A stretch of 64,000 nt of DNA, taken from positions 18,392,905-18,456,904 of the forward strand of contig CM057134.1 in the NCBI GenBank assembly GCA_029964075.1, written 5' to 3'. The notes beneath the pieces are model-generated. The model was given only the letters and a program-made list of their open reading frames with translations. It was not told the origin of the DNA and made no database searches. A program made the translations under genes and the position numbers. Shown in pieces: positions 43,945 through 56,555 of this stretch (the first letter of the stretch is position 1; every line of letters begins with the position of its first letter). This stretch comes from Patiria pectinifera (Eukaryota; Echinodermata; Asteroidea; Valvatida; Asterinidae).

Positions 43945-44145
43945 CGTGCCCTCTGCAGACGTGCACACAAGGAACAAAAGATAGTACGTCTCCACAACGT
44001 TTTCACGAAATAGATATATGGATTTTACTCAAAAACTAGGAATTTCCAAGGTGGGTTGATGTGTCGCAAGTGGAAGAGTTTTAGAAAAGGGATATTAAGT
44101 CCGAATTTCAGCCAAGGAAATTAATTCTGGTTAAAATAAGAGCAT
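43945..44145 (+). repeat. Repeat family K, copy 1
   Basis: It shares GGAACAAAAGAT, GTCTCCACAA, TATGGATTTTACTCAAAAAC, TAGGAATTTCCAAGGTG and GGTTAAAATA with 56340-56555. The class is unknown and there is no frame. Confidence 0.75.
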
Positions 44146-46633
44146 TTTAAAACTTCACTTTCAAACTCGAAAACTTTACTATACAGGAGAACAAAGAAAT
44201 GTCTCCATAAGATACAATTTCAGTATGTATGCTTAATTGTGTGGGCGGCATACTTCCACTACCTTGAGACCACCGGTAGCAATGGATGGAGAATCTTTTT
44301 TAGAAGGAATACGATACCAAGATTTCTCGATTCAGTCCTGTAGTTTTTGCTGCAGAGCCTATTTTGTAAATTGGCACACATCTTTCATGTGGGTATTATA
44401 ACATAACAATTAATCCCTCTATCCAATTAGGCCAAATTCGTGGGTGCGGTTTAGTAATACATCGGGACAAAATGACTCCAAACTTTGGTGCACAAAAATA
44501 GGCTCTAGAACAAAAAACTCTTGGACCGAATCGGGCGATCTTGGTATCATTTTGCTTTTAATAGAATGCCCCATGTATTGGTACAGGTTGTTTGAGTCTC
44601 AGGGTGGTGGAAGTACGTTGTTCCGTTGTTCATGGGCCACCCTGTATAGGAGCGATAGGGCAACCAAATATCATTTTAATAAACAACATTTGACAATATA
44701 CCGGTAACAAATAAAAGAAACCCGAACGTCTCAAATTTTCTACTTTTAAGCTGAGAAAAAAACAAACATTATAGGCCCTACAGCAATAGTACAGGTCTTG
44801 ATTTGTTTGAAAACATTTCTAGACGCTGCGTGATCCGGATTTCAAGCGTTTTCCTCAGAGAGACTTTTTCAAGCACTCGGTCGATTTCCTGCAAATAAAT
44901 TCCTGCAATCATCCGTGCTCCGATGAATTCTAAATCAACCCACGCGATTAAAACCCATCGCCAAAAAAAATCCACCTAAAATATAAGAAAACAGAATCCA
45001 ATTTAGAAAAAAAAGAAATGGCTTGTCGCCTGCAGCAAAAATAATACCTTTTGGCACCGCCTACGAAAATAAACAGTGTCGAGGTTTACCCATAATGCTC
45101 TGTGGTAAGACTGGATATGCGCTCTCAACGACAGCATTTCAGGTTTTTTTTTATTAAATTGAGATTCATTAAACACAAAAAACGAGGAAGAGCTAGTTCA
45201 CGCCAGATATTAAAGCATTGGTTGAAAGATATTCTTGACAAACATAGCAGCTGTACATCTTGACAGTTGAAAAAAAAATGAGGACAGTCCAATAACTTGA
45301 AAGAAACAGGTGGCAGAATGGAGCCGATATTATGACTTCCATATCTATTCTTATCGCGAATCTCCCACCCCACCTGCCCCTAATCACCCTTTTAATTATT
45401 TTCGTCCATTTTTCCTGCGCTCAAAAGGAGGGGATTTGTTTAAACGTTTCGGTAATTCTCGTCGATCAATCTTACAAAGTCTAATCAAAGAAAACAAAGA
45501 AGTCTAGCACCAAAACGACTGATTGGCGAATTCCATCACAATATATAGATGTTGCAATATATTTTGTTTTGTTTTTCTGATAACCTTCATAAGGGTTGAA
45601 CGGTGCTGTTATATTAAGCGACTTGTGTGCTATCACGAGTTTGTGTGCAATCTGAAATCGTTCTATAAAAAGGCCATGAAAAGACGTGATATATCAAAAT
45701 GTCATTGGCATCTAAGAGTAGGAAGCATGGTTTCATAGCTCGTCCGTGCTGCTCGGGTTTGGTATTGTTTCTCACCTACAATGGACGGTTGGTGTGCTCT
45801 AAAGCCTATTCATGCTATGGTTGTCGAGTTCTTTTATGAGGCTTAGGTAGGGCAAGAAAAAGGAAGATTGAAAGTCAAGGCGAGTCTAAAGCCGGAAAAT
45901 TGGTCCCAAATGTGGACTTGAATTGGGTTGTGCTTCGACCTGTCTCGGCGACAGACTTAAGCCGACTTTTTTCTTTAATTAGAAGGTCTGTACATGGTTC
46001 GTTTAAATTCAGCCAGTTCGGACTAGCTCAAGACAATTCGGCCTTAACTAAGACCAAGATATAAATTAAACCTGTTTTCCATTTTTTTTTGTAACGTAAT
46101 TTTCTCGCGGAATTTTGCCTGGGACAAATACTTGTGTACAATATAATCTCTAAACTTCAGTTGGTTTTTAACATAAATGTACATTTTTCGTATTTTTTTC
46201 TACGAAACGAAGAAAAAGTGCGGTCTACCCACAAATTGTCCTCGATTTAATTTCATTTTTTTCGTATGTATTTATTCGTTATCTGATTATCAAGAGGCTA
46301 TAAACAAACTCTGCTATGTTTTTTTATAACTAATCAGAAAAATGACAAATATATCATAACCAGGGCAAAAAAAATAATTCATAACTGAAACGCGAAATAA
46401 TGGTGAATGAAAAAAATCTGGCCGACAGGCAAACTTGCTCTGGCTTAAAAAACAAACAAACCCCCCCCCCCCAAAAAAAACCCTTTGAACACATTCTTTC
46501 TAAGAGAGTAAAATGAAATGTCCTTTATTCTACATTGGTATAATTTGAAATGAGTAATGAAGTTAATGCTCGATGAACTTAATTATATAAGTGTTGAATT
46601 TATCAAATTGTCAATTAGAACTGTCACAGTCAT
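44146..46633. other. Unassigned sequence
   Basis: A word pair CAGGGTGG (44600) and CCACCCTGTA (44646-44656) could be the ends of a tiny or truncated MITE of the TACAGGGTGGCCCA type. A C run sits near 46460. No gene is recognised; frames are under 90 codons. Confidence 0.4.
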
Positions 46634-46840
46634 CAAGTACCAAAAGTACCACAGTACTAGAAGTACCCAAAGTACCCAAAGTATACCTAAAGTACCCAGA
46701 GTCACAAAGTACCCAGAGTACCCCAGTACCCAAATTACACAAAGTACCCAGACACGCGGAGTACCCAAAGTTCCCAAAGTACCCAACGCACCCGAAGTAA
46801 CAAAAGTACCCAAAGTACCCAAAATACCCAAATTACCCAC
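46634..46840 (+). repeat. Short-unit minisatellite, AAAGTACCC
   Basis: About twenty imperfect 9-10-base units of AAAGTACCC. The long open frames on both strands here (100 codons on +, 139 on -) result from the repeat having no stop in phase and are not genes. Confidence 0.9.
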
Positions 46841-47360
46841 TATCTGGGAGGTACAGTAAACCCCGATTTTAGAAGGGGAACAAGATAGCAATTCTTGGGC
46901 TGTATAGGTAAGGTTAATTTCATTACAATTATTTTCTTTATCCAACATGCATATTGTAACAGGGAAACGTATTGCTACTGTGGCTATAGCGTGGCAATAC
47001 ATTAACCTTACAATGCAAACACAATGTTATTCCAAAATCTTGAACAAGCAAATTAACTACACAGAAAATCAATTAATAAAGACATGTTAAAGAAGTAAAT
47101 TAAATATGTACCTGAAGAAGCCATGTGCCGTTTCTTAGTCATGCCCATACGTCTAATGCACATGATGACATGATATGCGGCGCCCAGCTTGGCGTCTAAA
47201 GGCGAGCAAGCTCAATACGAAGTAGACTATAGTGTTGTGCAGGGAGATACAGGAAAGAAAGAAAATTCCTTGACAAACCCTATATAGGCCCTACACTTAT
47301 TTTATGCTTGAATGTAAAACGCACTGTTAAAAATTACATTGTACAAGACATGCCCGGTTG
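46841..47360. other. Unassigned sequence
   Basis: AT-rich. No feature is recognised. Confidence 0.35.
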
Positions 47361-47610
47361 AGCAACAGTCATTGTAAAATATTGTAAGTATTTAAACCAA
47401 CTATTTTGAATGGACAGAGCCTGGAGTTGTCCGAGTCAGCTCTTATGACAGTCGTTGTAGATCTTTGTAAGTATTTAAACCAACTTCTAGCATTAAGATG
47501 TTGTGACGATAAAACTAGTTTGAATGAACCGAGTCTACAGTTGTCCAAGTCAGCTGTATGAAATGGAATCTATTGATATGAGCAGACTCTGGATTTGTCT
47601 AAGTCAACCG
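47361..47610 (+). repeat. Diverged tandem repeat, about 85-115-base unit
   Basis: TTGTAAGTATTTAAACCAAC occurs at 47382 and 47465. GTTGTCCRAGTCAGCT occurs at 47427 and 47540, with a more diverged third (TTGTCTAAGTCAACC) near 47595. The second unit carries a roughly 29-base insertion. Confidence 0.7.
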
Positions 47611-47651
47611 GTTACACATTGTAGTATGGTTATAACAATAACCGGTTATAA

Positions 47652-47937
47652 CAAAGAATCACCAAAGAAAAGAAAATTAAAGACAGCAACAAATCCAAAA
47701 TTCAGACAAATTTTGGTACTGAAATAGCTGTTAACAGTGAGGTTTCTGCCTGAAATGACATCACACTTTTGCTCATGAATATGGGAATTCTCATTAGCAT
47801 AAAAACCAAAAAGGCACCAAAATGCCCTTAAAAAAGCAAAATGAAAATTGAAAATAAGGTTAAATTGGACACAAAGGTGCATGTTCAAGTATTGCATTAA
47901 ACAAATTACATTACGTGTGCCCTTTAATCAATTTCCG
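47652..47937 (-). mobile_element. TTAA-type MITE, family F, copy 3, truncated
   Basis: It is in reverse orientation to copies 1 and 2. The intact outer end is at 47934-47937 (CCC then TTTAA). It includes CACCAAAGAAAAGAAAATT, TGAAATAGCTGTTA, TTTCTGCCTGAAATGACATC and AAAAAGGCACCAAAATGCCC. The other half is missing at 47652. Confidence 0.78.
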
Positions 47938-50465
47938 CGCCCAGAAAGAGGGCAATCCTAAGAGAGATCTACCGTGAATGCAGACAATCTCTTACAAAGG
48001 AAACCCCAGAATAAACGGGGCGAGGTGTTTGTGTGACCCGTACTAATTCTGTTACGATCGTGAAGAGCAATGGGAAATATTCACCAGACAAACAAAACAG
48101 GGAAAGACGAAGACATGAACATGTTGGCCTTTCTTAACAGTGGTTGTGGTTAAATGCAAATAACACTTTTAGGTGGGAATTGTACAAACCATTACAAATG
48201 AGGTTTCAAACAATGGGGAAAAAACGAATCCAAGTACAGGTATAGCCTCATGAGCCTGAATTCAGGCTTTTATATGTTTTGGAAAAACAAACTCAGGCTT
48301 CCAAACCCCCCCCCCCCCCACAGGCCGAAAAAAATATCATCGTGTAGCACGCACAGAGAAAAAAAATGTGCATGTATTGCTCCATGGCAATCGCCATACT
48401 AGCTTGATACATGAATGTATGAATTGTAAGTTCTAAGTAGACAGAGCACATAGACAGTCGTACACCTCTATACGCCCGAGGACAATGCTTTGTGTTTCCC
48501 TTTATATTGGAATGTGTTTATGGTGTATTGCAATTGTTTTGTACAATTGGCCTGGCCCTGGAGCAAAAAGCTACTGGCGTCCCTGTGAGTACTAAACTAA
48601 CCTTCAACGCAACATGACTGATCCGATGATTTCAATAATTTAGCATTGTATTAAATATTAAAGTTCTATTAAAGCTAAATGCCAAGGAACTGACGAAGTT
48701 AACTAGGCATGGTTACAAATGCTTAATTGAAGTTAGAATATGAATAATGTTTGTGTTCTGTGCGATGGTATCTCCATAGTGGTGTTGTATGTTGAAACAT
48801 TTTATTTTTTATTTTCACTCAACGATTCATCTGGAAGGTCAAACACTTGTGTGTGGGTGGGTGTGGTATATCGGTTAAAAAAATCCAATCTCACACTCTT
48901 GTTGACCGGTAGATGTTTCAGGCCACACGTCTCGCCTGACCGGCGGAAGTGACTTTCTGTAGCAGACAGGACAAAACACCTGTTCCATTGTTCGGCATGA
49001 AAAAAAACCAGGATTTCTGATTCTGGCCAGCAAATACAATTTCAACATTCCACACTGCACTGCCCCGGGTTATTGATGTAGACAAAAATAATCACGTCAT
49101 GCTAGTCATTTTTTGTTTCTCGAGATCGCCTCAGTCTTGACAGACAGCGGCGAAGGGCAAGAAAATCGAATTATACGGTAACCTGCAAATGACACCAATG
49201 AACAAATAGACGGAGGCCGCGCGTATGAAATAAAGAAATTACCGGTCATGCGTACAGCTAGCACCTTGACATGCACGTCGATGCAGCGCCGGTCGCCGTT
49301 AACGTTTCAATGGTCTACACACAACAACAGAAAGATCTTGATTTACCCCAGGACAAATCTTATCTTTACGCCGGTATCAAACCATCTTTATCTTGGATAA
49401 ATCCTGCTTCAGACGGACGTAGTAATTAATTTTCCGAGGCTTAAAGACGTAAGCTTTACTATTCCAACGTAAGCTTTGACTAGCGCTACAGAGGAAGCTG
49501 CGCCTGAAGGGTAGTTGTCTAAGTTAGTCTGAGGATTAAATGGCGCGTAATATTTCCCGCGGAAAAAAAGTAACGTCCGCGTGTAACCTGTTTCCGTGAA
49601 CCAGCGGCATATGTGACAAATGGAATATCATGCTGGCGTTCCAAATGCATTAATGTTTCTGAAAGTTTAGTATTTCCGGTAAACTAAGCCTGACAGTAAA
49701 CTCGGTCCTTGAAAAGTAAAGTGCACGGGAGGAAAAAAAAACATTTGGAGCATGTGGAGTAAAAACTGTGATTTTTTTTGTATCAGTTGTCGCCAAATGA
49801 GACGATGATTACTAGCTATTACGGTGATCGACTGTCCTTTTTTTCTTTTCTTTTTTTTAATTTACATTGACGTCACGAGGACGGACTGCGCACGTTTCTT
49901 CTTCGTTTCCTTGCGCGGATCAACGACACCTGCTGCGCTGCACTTCAGAAATCAATAAAAAATGAAACGAACACTAATCATTTGGCAGCGATTCCCGCTG
50001 AAATTTCAGTCCATTGAGGCCAAGTGTAATCAAACGGTGTCCCCTGTGTAACCATAAACTGTCCGCAATAAATCTCACGGGTAATCGGTCAGTCTCGAAG
50101 AAGAAAAAAAAGAGAAAAACTTGGTGCAAATTGGGGAGTCATTTGACGCTTCTGGCATTTCTTGGAGTTGTCTCATACTGCCAGCGCCCCGTTAGTTGTA
50201 CTATGGCATATCGGTCCCGCGAAAGACGGCCGCTTGGATACTACTGCGCATGCTCGGTGCAAATCAATACCGGAAATGTACAGATTGGTAGGAAGTAAAG
50301 TTAGTGTCGTGAAATTTGGTGTGGTTAATAAAGGTGGGGTACATGTATTTCCAAACAAAACCACAAATGTACTTCCGTTTCAAATTAAAAGCCGTCTTTT
50401 GTTGCTACAGCGCATGTGCTTTAGGCCTACACCTACAAGGACAGTCAGAGTCCAAAGTGTGATAT
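47938..50465. other. Unassigned sequence; second copy of short repeat P
   Basis: 48457-48507 repeats the 20835 word (CTATACGCCCGAGGACAATG, then CTTTGTGTTTCCCTTT). A C run is near 48306. 49090-49330 and 49860-49930 are CpG-richer, with TGACGTCA at 49868. 50160-50260 is also CpG-rich. No exon is recognised. Confidence 0.4.
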
Positions 50466-50817
50466 GCAGGGTGTTACAACTGATAGAGTAGTAAGCAACT
50501 GATAACGTATCACCAACCGAAAATGTCACACAAATTGAACGATATTGTATCACTAACCGATAATGTAACAACAAATGACGGATACTGCAGTAAATGTTAC
50601 TACACCATCAGTTAATTTTTGTTCCGTTATCGGTTTGCAGTGATAATGTAACAATAATTGACTCATTTGACTGATAGTGTAGTACATTTTACTACACTAT
50701 CGGTCAATTTTGTGTTACATTATCAGTTAGTGACACAGTATCGGTAAATTTATGTGACATTATCGGTTGGTGAAACATTATCCGTTGGTTACTACTTTAT
50801 TCAGTTTTAGCACAGGG
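50466..50817. mobile_element. Fold-back element with ACCGATAATGTAAC modules
   Basis: The outer ends are CAGGGTGTTACAACTGAT and the complement of CCCTGTGCTAAAACTGAA, both followed by AGTAGTAA. Both arms contain repeated AYCGATAATGTMACA modules in matching order, so almost the whole 350 bases can fold into one hairpin. The centre is near 50640. No coding frame is present. Confidence 0.82.
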
Positions 50818-50847
50818 AATGCAAAGGTGTTATGACTGCGGGCGTAT

Positions 50848-51108
50848 TTCATTATGATTTTATTATTATGAAACCAAGGATTCCTCAGAAGCGCCCTAGG
50901 CACTGTAGCTCACAAGCCTGAAGAAACCTATGGAGAGAAGACATTGAGAAGAAGTTACAGTTTCAGAGGTAGGAGGAAAACCCCAGAAAGATATTCTAGG
51001 GAAAACCCACGGAATCAGGCAGGGAATCGAGGCCCAGTTGGGACTCGAACCCAGGTCACAGCGGTGGAATGCAAGGAAAGGACCGTTACGCCAACCCGAC
51101 TCCTCAGG
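50848..51108 (-). mobile_element. tRNA-derived SINE, group 2, copy c (most complete)
   Basis: On the minus strand: GAGTCGGGTTGGCGTAACGG (A-box region), GGGTTCGAGTCCC (perfect B box, complement of 51040-51052), CTGATTCCGTGGGTTTTCCC, GGGGTTTTCCTCC, and a tail ending in ATAATAATAAAATCATAATG. It is the reference copy for group 2. Confidence 0.85.
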
Positions 51109-51211
51109 TGCGACCAAAGATTCGGTTTTTTTCTCGTGCTCGTATACAGTTGTGAACTGAAATTTTGTTTTTCTTCAGACGAGGCTCTGAGGAAAACACC
51201 ATCAACTCGTT

Positions 51212-51477
51212 TTTTTAACAGCAATGTATTCAGACTATGAATACTTCATGTTCTTTTCTGTTCAGCCTCATTGCCTAAACACGGCATTAGGCACATCGAT
51301 CCATCTTCAAGAAAGAAAAAAAACCCATGATTTCCAGGGTAACGTTTTTAACAGCAATGTATTCAGACCATGAATACTTTATGTTCTTTTCTGTTCAGCC
51401 TCATTTTCCAAACACGACATAAGGCACATCGATCCATCTTCAAGAAAGAAAAAAAAATAAACATGATTTCCAGGGTT
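51212..51477 (+). repeat. Tandem duplication, 133-base period
   Basis: Copies start near 51212 and 51345 and share AACAGCAATGTATTCAGAC, ATGTTCTTTTCTGTTCAGCC and CATCGATCCATCTTCAAG at roughly 93% identity by eye. The poly-A stretch lengths differ slightly. The duplication is recent. Confidence 0.88.
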
Positions 51478-52061
51478 CATCTGTCATGACCAGCGAATGT
51501 CTCCCTTTTTGTCAGGATACACCTTGTCCTTTCCGATCCATCAAGCCCACACACTCCGGCCCCCGGGGGCTGTCCGAATAATTACCCTCTAATTTTCATC
51601 AAGACATCGGTCCCCGGCGAAATATTAAGCGGACAAAACTAATGCCCCACGATCGCAAACGGACAAGGGGCCGGGTTTTTTATTAAAAGGCCAATCTCCA
51701 TTTCCAGATATCTACGACTCCGAGCCCACGGGATGAATCTTAAATAGCCCCTTTCCCTATAATTGATTTCAATTACTGTTGAAGTCGTTTTTGGCTTAAT
51801 GCTCTTGGTAAAGAACAAATCGCCGCATCCATTTATAAATTGTTTCCCCCTTGTCCAGAATAAGAGCTGGCGCCGGGACTATTTTGCCAAATACCAAAAT
51901 TACATGAGGTCATATAGGTGATTATGCTAACAATATTCCCCTCCAGGGAGCTTTTTGAGGGGCAACGATTAGTTATCATTTGAAGAGAAGAAAATATGAA
52001 TCAATATTTTACCAAAGCCAAGCGAAAAGTGCCATGCGTCAATTGGGTGTTTAAAAAAAGA
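51478..52061. promoter_or_regulatory. Possible conserved non-coding element
   Basis: 51530-51870 is repeat-free and of mixed composition, with many homeodomain-type words (TAATTACC, CTAATTTTC, TAATTGATTTCAATTAC) between GC-rich words (GGCCCCCGGGGGC, GGGGCCGGG). This is typical of developmental enhancers. It has no open frame of note. Confidence 0.3.
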
Positions 52062-52298
52062 CACTCTCTAAATTCCAAAGAGTGAAATTAGGGACTAGAC
52101 GTTTTAGAGTGAAAATCACTCTCATTTTCGATTGAAAAAGTCTGAAAAATGAGCCACTTCAGTCGAAGCTCAAGTGAAAATTCGCTCTTAAACGACTGAA
52201 GAAATTTCACTCTAAAACGTCTAGTCCCTAGTTTCCGACTGTGGGAGTGAATCTTCACTCGAATGGAGTGAATTTTCACTCTTTGCAATTTAGAGAGC
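52062..52298. mobile_element. Short inverted-repeat MITE
   Basis: The outer ends are CTCTCTAAATTCCAAAGAG and its near-complement at 52280-52297. An inner perfect 25-base pair (52090-52114 with 52205-52229) begins AGGGACTAGACGTTTTAG. ACTCTAAA/GAGTGAAA words recur throughout. A related fragment lies at 41490. Confidence 0.82.
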
Positions 52299-52488
52299 AT
52301 GTTCCACGTCACATTAGTTAATTTACATGTAATAATACAGAGCAGCGTATCCCCATGTATTTTTTCACAACTTCGGAAAGTTAAAAAAAATGATATGCAG
52401 ACAACCTTTAAATTCTAAGCTTCCCAATCACACTTTTTAAGACTTTTGAACTACATGTATACACGTCAAAAATCCTTGAACTCAATTA

Positions 52489-52980
52489 TTTAAAGGGCCC
52501 ATGTAATGTGTTTTTTTTAAATGCAATCCTTGAAAACGCACCTTTGTGTCCCATTAAACCTTATACTTTCAATTTTTGTTGTGCCGTTTTCAAGGATATT
52601 TTGATGCCTTTTTGGTTTTTATGTTAATGCCAATTTCCATATTCATGAGCAAAAGTGTGATGTCATTTCAGTCAGAAATGGCAGTAAGCCAATTAGCAAA
52701 CTTTTTTTCACAGATGTTTTGAATGAGCAAACTTTTGGGTTCACAATAATTGAATCAAAAACCCCTGAACTGAACAGTATCTTCCTGAAATGACATCACA
52801 GCAACAACGCCTTCGGTTGTTCGGAAAGCACTGAACATTTTGAATGTTTAAAGAAGTGCACTTTTCAGTAAAATAAACCAAAAAGGGATGTCAAATCCCT
52901 TGATTTGATACATTTTAAGAGAAATAGAAAGTTGCACAAAATTTGTTCCAAACAAAAAAATATTTCATGGACCCTTAAAA
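52489..52980 (+). mobile_element. TTAA-type MITE, family F, copy 2 (both ends intact)
   Basis: The ends TTTAAAGGGCCCATGTAATG and the complement of TTTTAAGGGTCCATGAAATA are inverted, with TTAA at each side. Body landmarks are as in copy 1. It lacks the roughly 100-base middle segment present in the other copies. No coding frame is present. Confidence 0.82.
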
Positions 52981-54787
52981 TTCGATACAATTCTGCAACC
53001 TTACTCTTTCAAGATTTGCGTATAAATTGATTATAAAAAAAGTGTTAAAAACTACTAAAACTAATTGTGTAACGGTTACATCCCACTCCGTATAGTTCAC
53101 ATTACTTTCCAGAGAGAGCATTCATGACATCAAAAAGAAAACTAACAACGAAACGTTAATCAGCAATACAGATGAAGTACTTACTGTATAGTTATTAAAA
53201 GGTTATTAAGGTTATAAAAACAATACTCTTTCTAAATTGTGGGTGAATGCACGATTTATTGTCAGATCTTCGACAGTTTCGGCGATCGTGCCGCCACTTC
53301 AAATCCGACCAGACTCTTGAACTTTGAGTTTTTCCTCAAATTAGCTGAAATATCACCAGAGTGAGAACAAGCAGTTAATGATAAATGGAATTTAAAAGCT
53401 ACATTTGGTACAAATCTGCAAATAAAAAAATGCTTCCGGTAAGTAATTTATATTTTCACTTGATTTCTTTTCTATTTCGGCGTGATCATTAAACATACCA
53501 CTATCGGCGTCGTTCCCACTCAAGAATTCATATCATCCGAGAACCGAGGATGATATAAATAAATCTAAATTACCAATTCATCACCCCGGAAATAAATCCT
53601 TCAATTTTTGCAATCCAGGAAATGAACCATATTTCATTTCTCCAGGATGAATGCGCATGATTAATGTCTTTTCGGCTTTGGGAGAAAAAAAGCAAGATAG
53701 GAGGAACCCATGTTCTTATTTAACCGGATCATTAAATTTGTAAGTATTACATTAACGTGCATCGCTATAGTAGCGAGTCCCCTCGGGTCTTTCTTAACCT
53801 AGTTTGGTGGAACAAAGAGCTTGATGTTCCGCTACCTCAGAGTAATGTTCAAAACATCACATGACAATGAGATCCGATAACATTACTGTTAAACAGAAAA
53901 ACTGAATTTCTGAGCTAACATATGCGACCTTAAAATAAGATTACACAATCCACGAGGGAGCGTTGTGTACAAAGCTAAGAGCCTCGAGTTTGTTTTGACC
54001 ATTTCGGACGCTACAATAATATTACAATGTTTTATTTCGAGGTTTTTGTGTGTGACTGGCGTCTTTTATGCGAGGGAGGATGAATAGAAGAAGGCAGTTA
54101 TTTGAGAGCCTCGGGGCATTTGACGGCCGTGTATGAGCGGAGGATGAGGAGAGATGTGTATTGATAAGGGCACCTTTGGGGTTTGATTCACTAAGTTTCA
54201 TTCTCTTTGTATCCCCTTACAGACCGTACTACCTGTTTCTGCCCGGCGGTACAGGTGGAAACAAAGGCTCGGTCATGATCGCTCGATAATAAAAACTGCG
54301 CTATCACAATTTGATTTTTCATCAAAATGCTCCTTGGACAAACACAAGCTATAAGGAAACGTGGTATTGTGGTGCAGAACAAAAGTACACCTGGACATGT
54401 GTTTTTTTTTTATTTGAAAGATCCGTCTTATATAGGTAGCGAAATGTCGTCGAAAATTTATTTTCTTTGAAATTTTTTTATTTCAGAATTCTTTTATCCA
54501 AAATGTTTTGAATGCGACCCACGCTATTATTCGCTGTTTGACAAGTGATACAACGGGTTTTTCGAAATCGCGGCGTCGCCTCCGGGTTTGGTTTCATGGC
54601 TCCAGAATCTTAAGTATGTCATTTCAAAACCAAATTAATACACTCCCAACTTGTTTTCCTATTAGATATATTGCTTCTGAAGTATAACATAGGCCTAGAC
54701 CTATTGGGTTGGGGTGTAAAATCTTCTGAAGCCGAAACTGGAGACGAAAACCAAGTTTGGAAAGACCCTATAGGCGTGGTGATTAAA
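52981..54787. other. Unassigned sequence
   Basis: 53220-53400 and 53500-53660 are repeat-free and moderately GC-rich and could be conserved non-coding. No exon or RNA gene is recognised. Confidence 0.35.
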
Positions 54788-54955
54788 ATACCATATCACC
54801 ATACCATACCACAGCACACCACACCACACCATATACCATACCGTACCATACAATTCCACACCATACCTTACCATACCATACCATACCTTACCACACCATA
54901 CCGTACCATACCATACCATACTATACCATACGTACCATACACTTTTGATACCATA
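54788..54955 (+). repeat. Pentanucleotide microsatellite, (CCATA)n
   Basis: About thirty imperfect CCATA/CCACA units. The opposite strand is (TATGG)n. The open frames crossing it on both strands are repeat artefacts. Confidence 0.95.
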
Positions 54956-56339
54956 AACTATCCGTCTTTAATGACCTAGTTTCACACCTACGTTGAAAGT
55001 TCATATCGACGTTGTAATAATGTCTTATCAAGACTTAAGCGTACACGTTCACCTTCACGAAAGCCACCATTAAAATTACAGTGTTCATAGTAGGGCTTAC
55101 ATACTTTACTTAGTTCATGTACCGATATTCGTTAATATTACGTGTACGCAATCCCAATAATCAAATTCGAGCTAGATATTTTCCCTTTTTTCGAACAATA
55201 CCTGTATCCTAATACAGGAACATCTTTGTGAGTTGAAAGAAAAGCCGTGCATACTTGAAGCGAGTCTAGTTACCTGCTTCATTTAAAGTAGGACTATTAT
55301 AAAATAATAATATGCAATCAACACTCACAAACGTTGATAGATAAACGGTGATAATATTAATGTACACATATATACATATCACTTGAGCAGTAGCCTATAC
55401 GCCCACCATTTCCATTTAGTATGGAGTCACCTTGGTCTAAATACCTCGAACTTTCTTAGCGTCTGTCGCCGGGTTTGTTTTAAGGGCAAAAAGTCTCCGG
55501 ATTTCCAGAACTCGAGGTGTCGTGATTTACGCCTAATTGTAGTTCGTCTCCATTTACAATTTGCCGCACGAATTAGAAAAGGAAAAACATGAACTGCCGG
55601 GCGCTCATTCACGGCAGACAAGAGACAGACAAGAGATCCTACGTGCTCCAGCACGCGGGGAGACAATTTGGTGGTAATTTAATGCCCTGTCGTGAAACGA
55701 TACTGCGCTCCGCGTAAACGGGCATCCGTAATTGGGAACCTTGTGTGGGATGGATTCCAGTTTCGATTTTTTTTCTGAAGGAAATTACAAGGGTGAGCGC
55801 GCGCACGCGGATATCGGATCTCGCTTAAACACTGTGCGATCATTTTTGAATCCTGTTTGTTTAGATCTATTAAGGTAACGCATTCAAACGATTGTACGCA
55901 GACTTTACAAGGCGACATTTGGTATCTTGAAGGTATCTTCAAGTTTACACTATCTGGTCTACATCAAATGTTTAATGTAGGCCTAAGTCACAACAAGCTA
56001 TCCTTTACAACTGGTGTGCCCATGTCATACACAATCAGAAAATTACAACTCCACGGAACTGTATATACATACCAAAAACACAGCTACTTTGCAGAGCACT
56101 TGAAATCTCTATACTCCGCATACTTGTGTACAACAGAAATGACTACACAAGTCCTATACGACAGAAAATATCTACTCTATAAAATTATTTACAAACTAAA
56201 TAAAAATTTGGGAAAGGAGAGGAATCATTACGCACTACTCTATAGACACATACATGTACAAAACAAATCGCCACACAAGTCCTACACGATCGGAATCATT
56301 GCTCCATAGAACTGTATTACCAAAAATGATGCCTTATAA
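54956..56339. other. Unassigned sequence; unique block and a 150-codon open frame
   Basis: 55430-55690 is repeat-free and GC-richer and could be a conserved element. The frame at 55857-56309 (+, 150 codons) encodes a basic, tyrosine-rich sequence without signal or domain. It contains repeated words (ACACAAGTCCTAYACGA twice) and runs up to repeat K, so it is probably repeat-derived. Confidence 0.35.
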
Positions 56340-56555
56340 TGGAGACCCGAGTACAATACGGAACAAAAGATTGTATAGGTCTCCACAAGGCAATTTCTAA
56401 AGGTGAATAGGTCTTCACAAGGATTTCATGAAATAGAAATATGGATTTTACTCAAAAACTAGGAATTTCCAAGGTGCACTTGTCCGTCGCAAATAAAATT
56501 ATATTATGTAAGGGATATTTGGCCGGAATTTCAACCCAGGAAAGTAATACTGGTT
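56340..56555 (+). repeat. Repeat family K, copy 2
   Basis: It matches 43945-44145 (GGAACAAAAGATTGTATAGG, TATGGATTTTACTCAAAAAC, TAGGAATTTCCAAGGTG, GGTTAAAATA). A TAGGTCTYCACAAGG word is doubled within this copy. Confidence 0.75.

Noticed and set aside
46557..47002. 100- and 139-codon frames on opposite strands
   Set aside because: Both arise from the AAAGTACCC minisatellite lacking in-phase stops.
54671..54979. 102-codon (+) and 72-codon (-) frames
   Set aside because: They read through the (CCATA)n microsatellite.
55857..56309. 150-codon open frame (+)
   Set aside because: Basic, tyrosine-rich translation with internally repeated DNA words and continuity with repeat family K; more likely repeat-derived than a gene.
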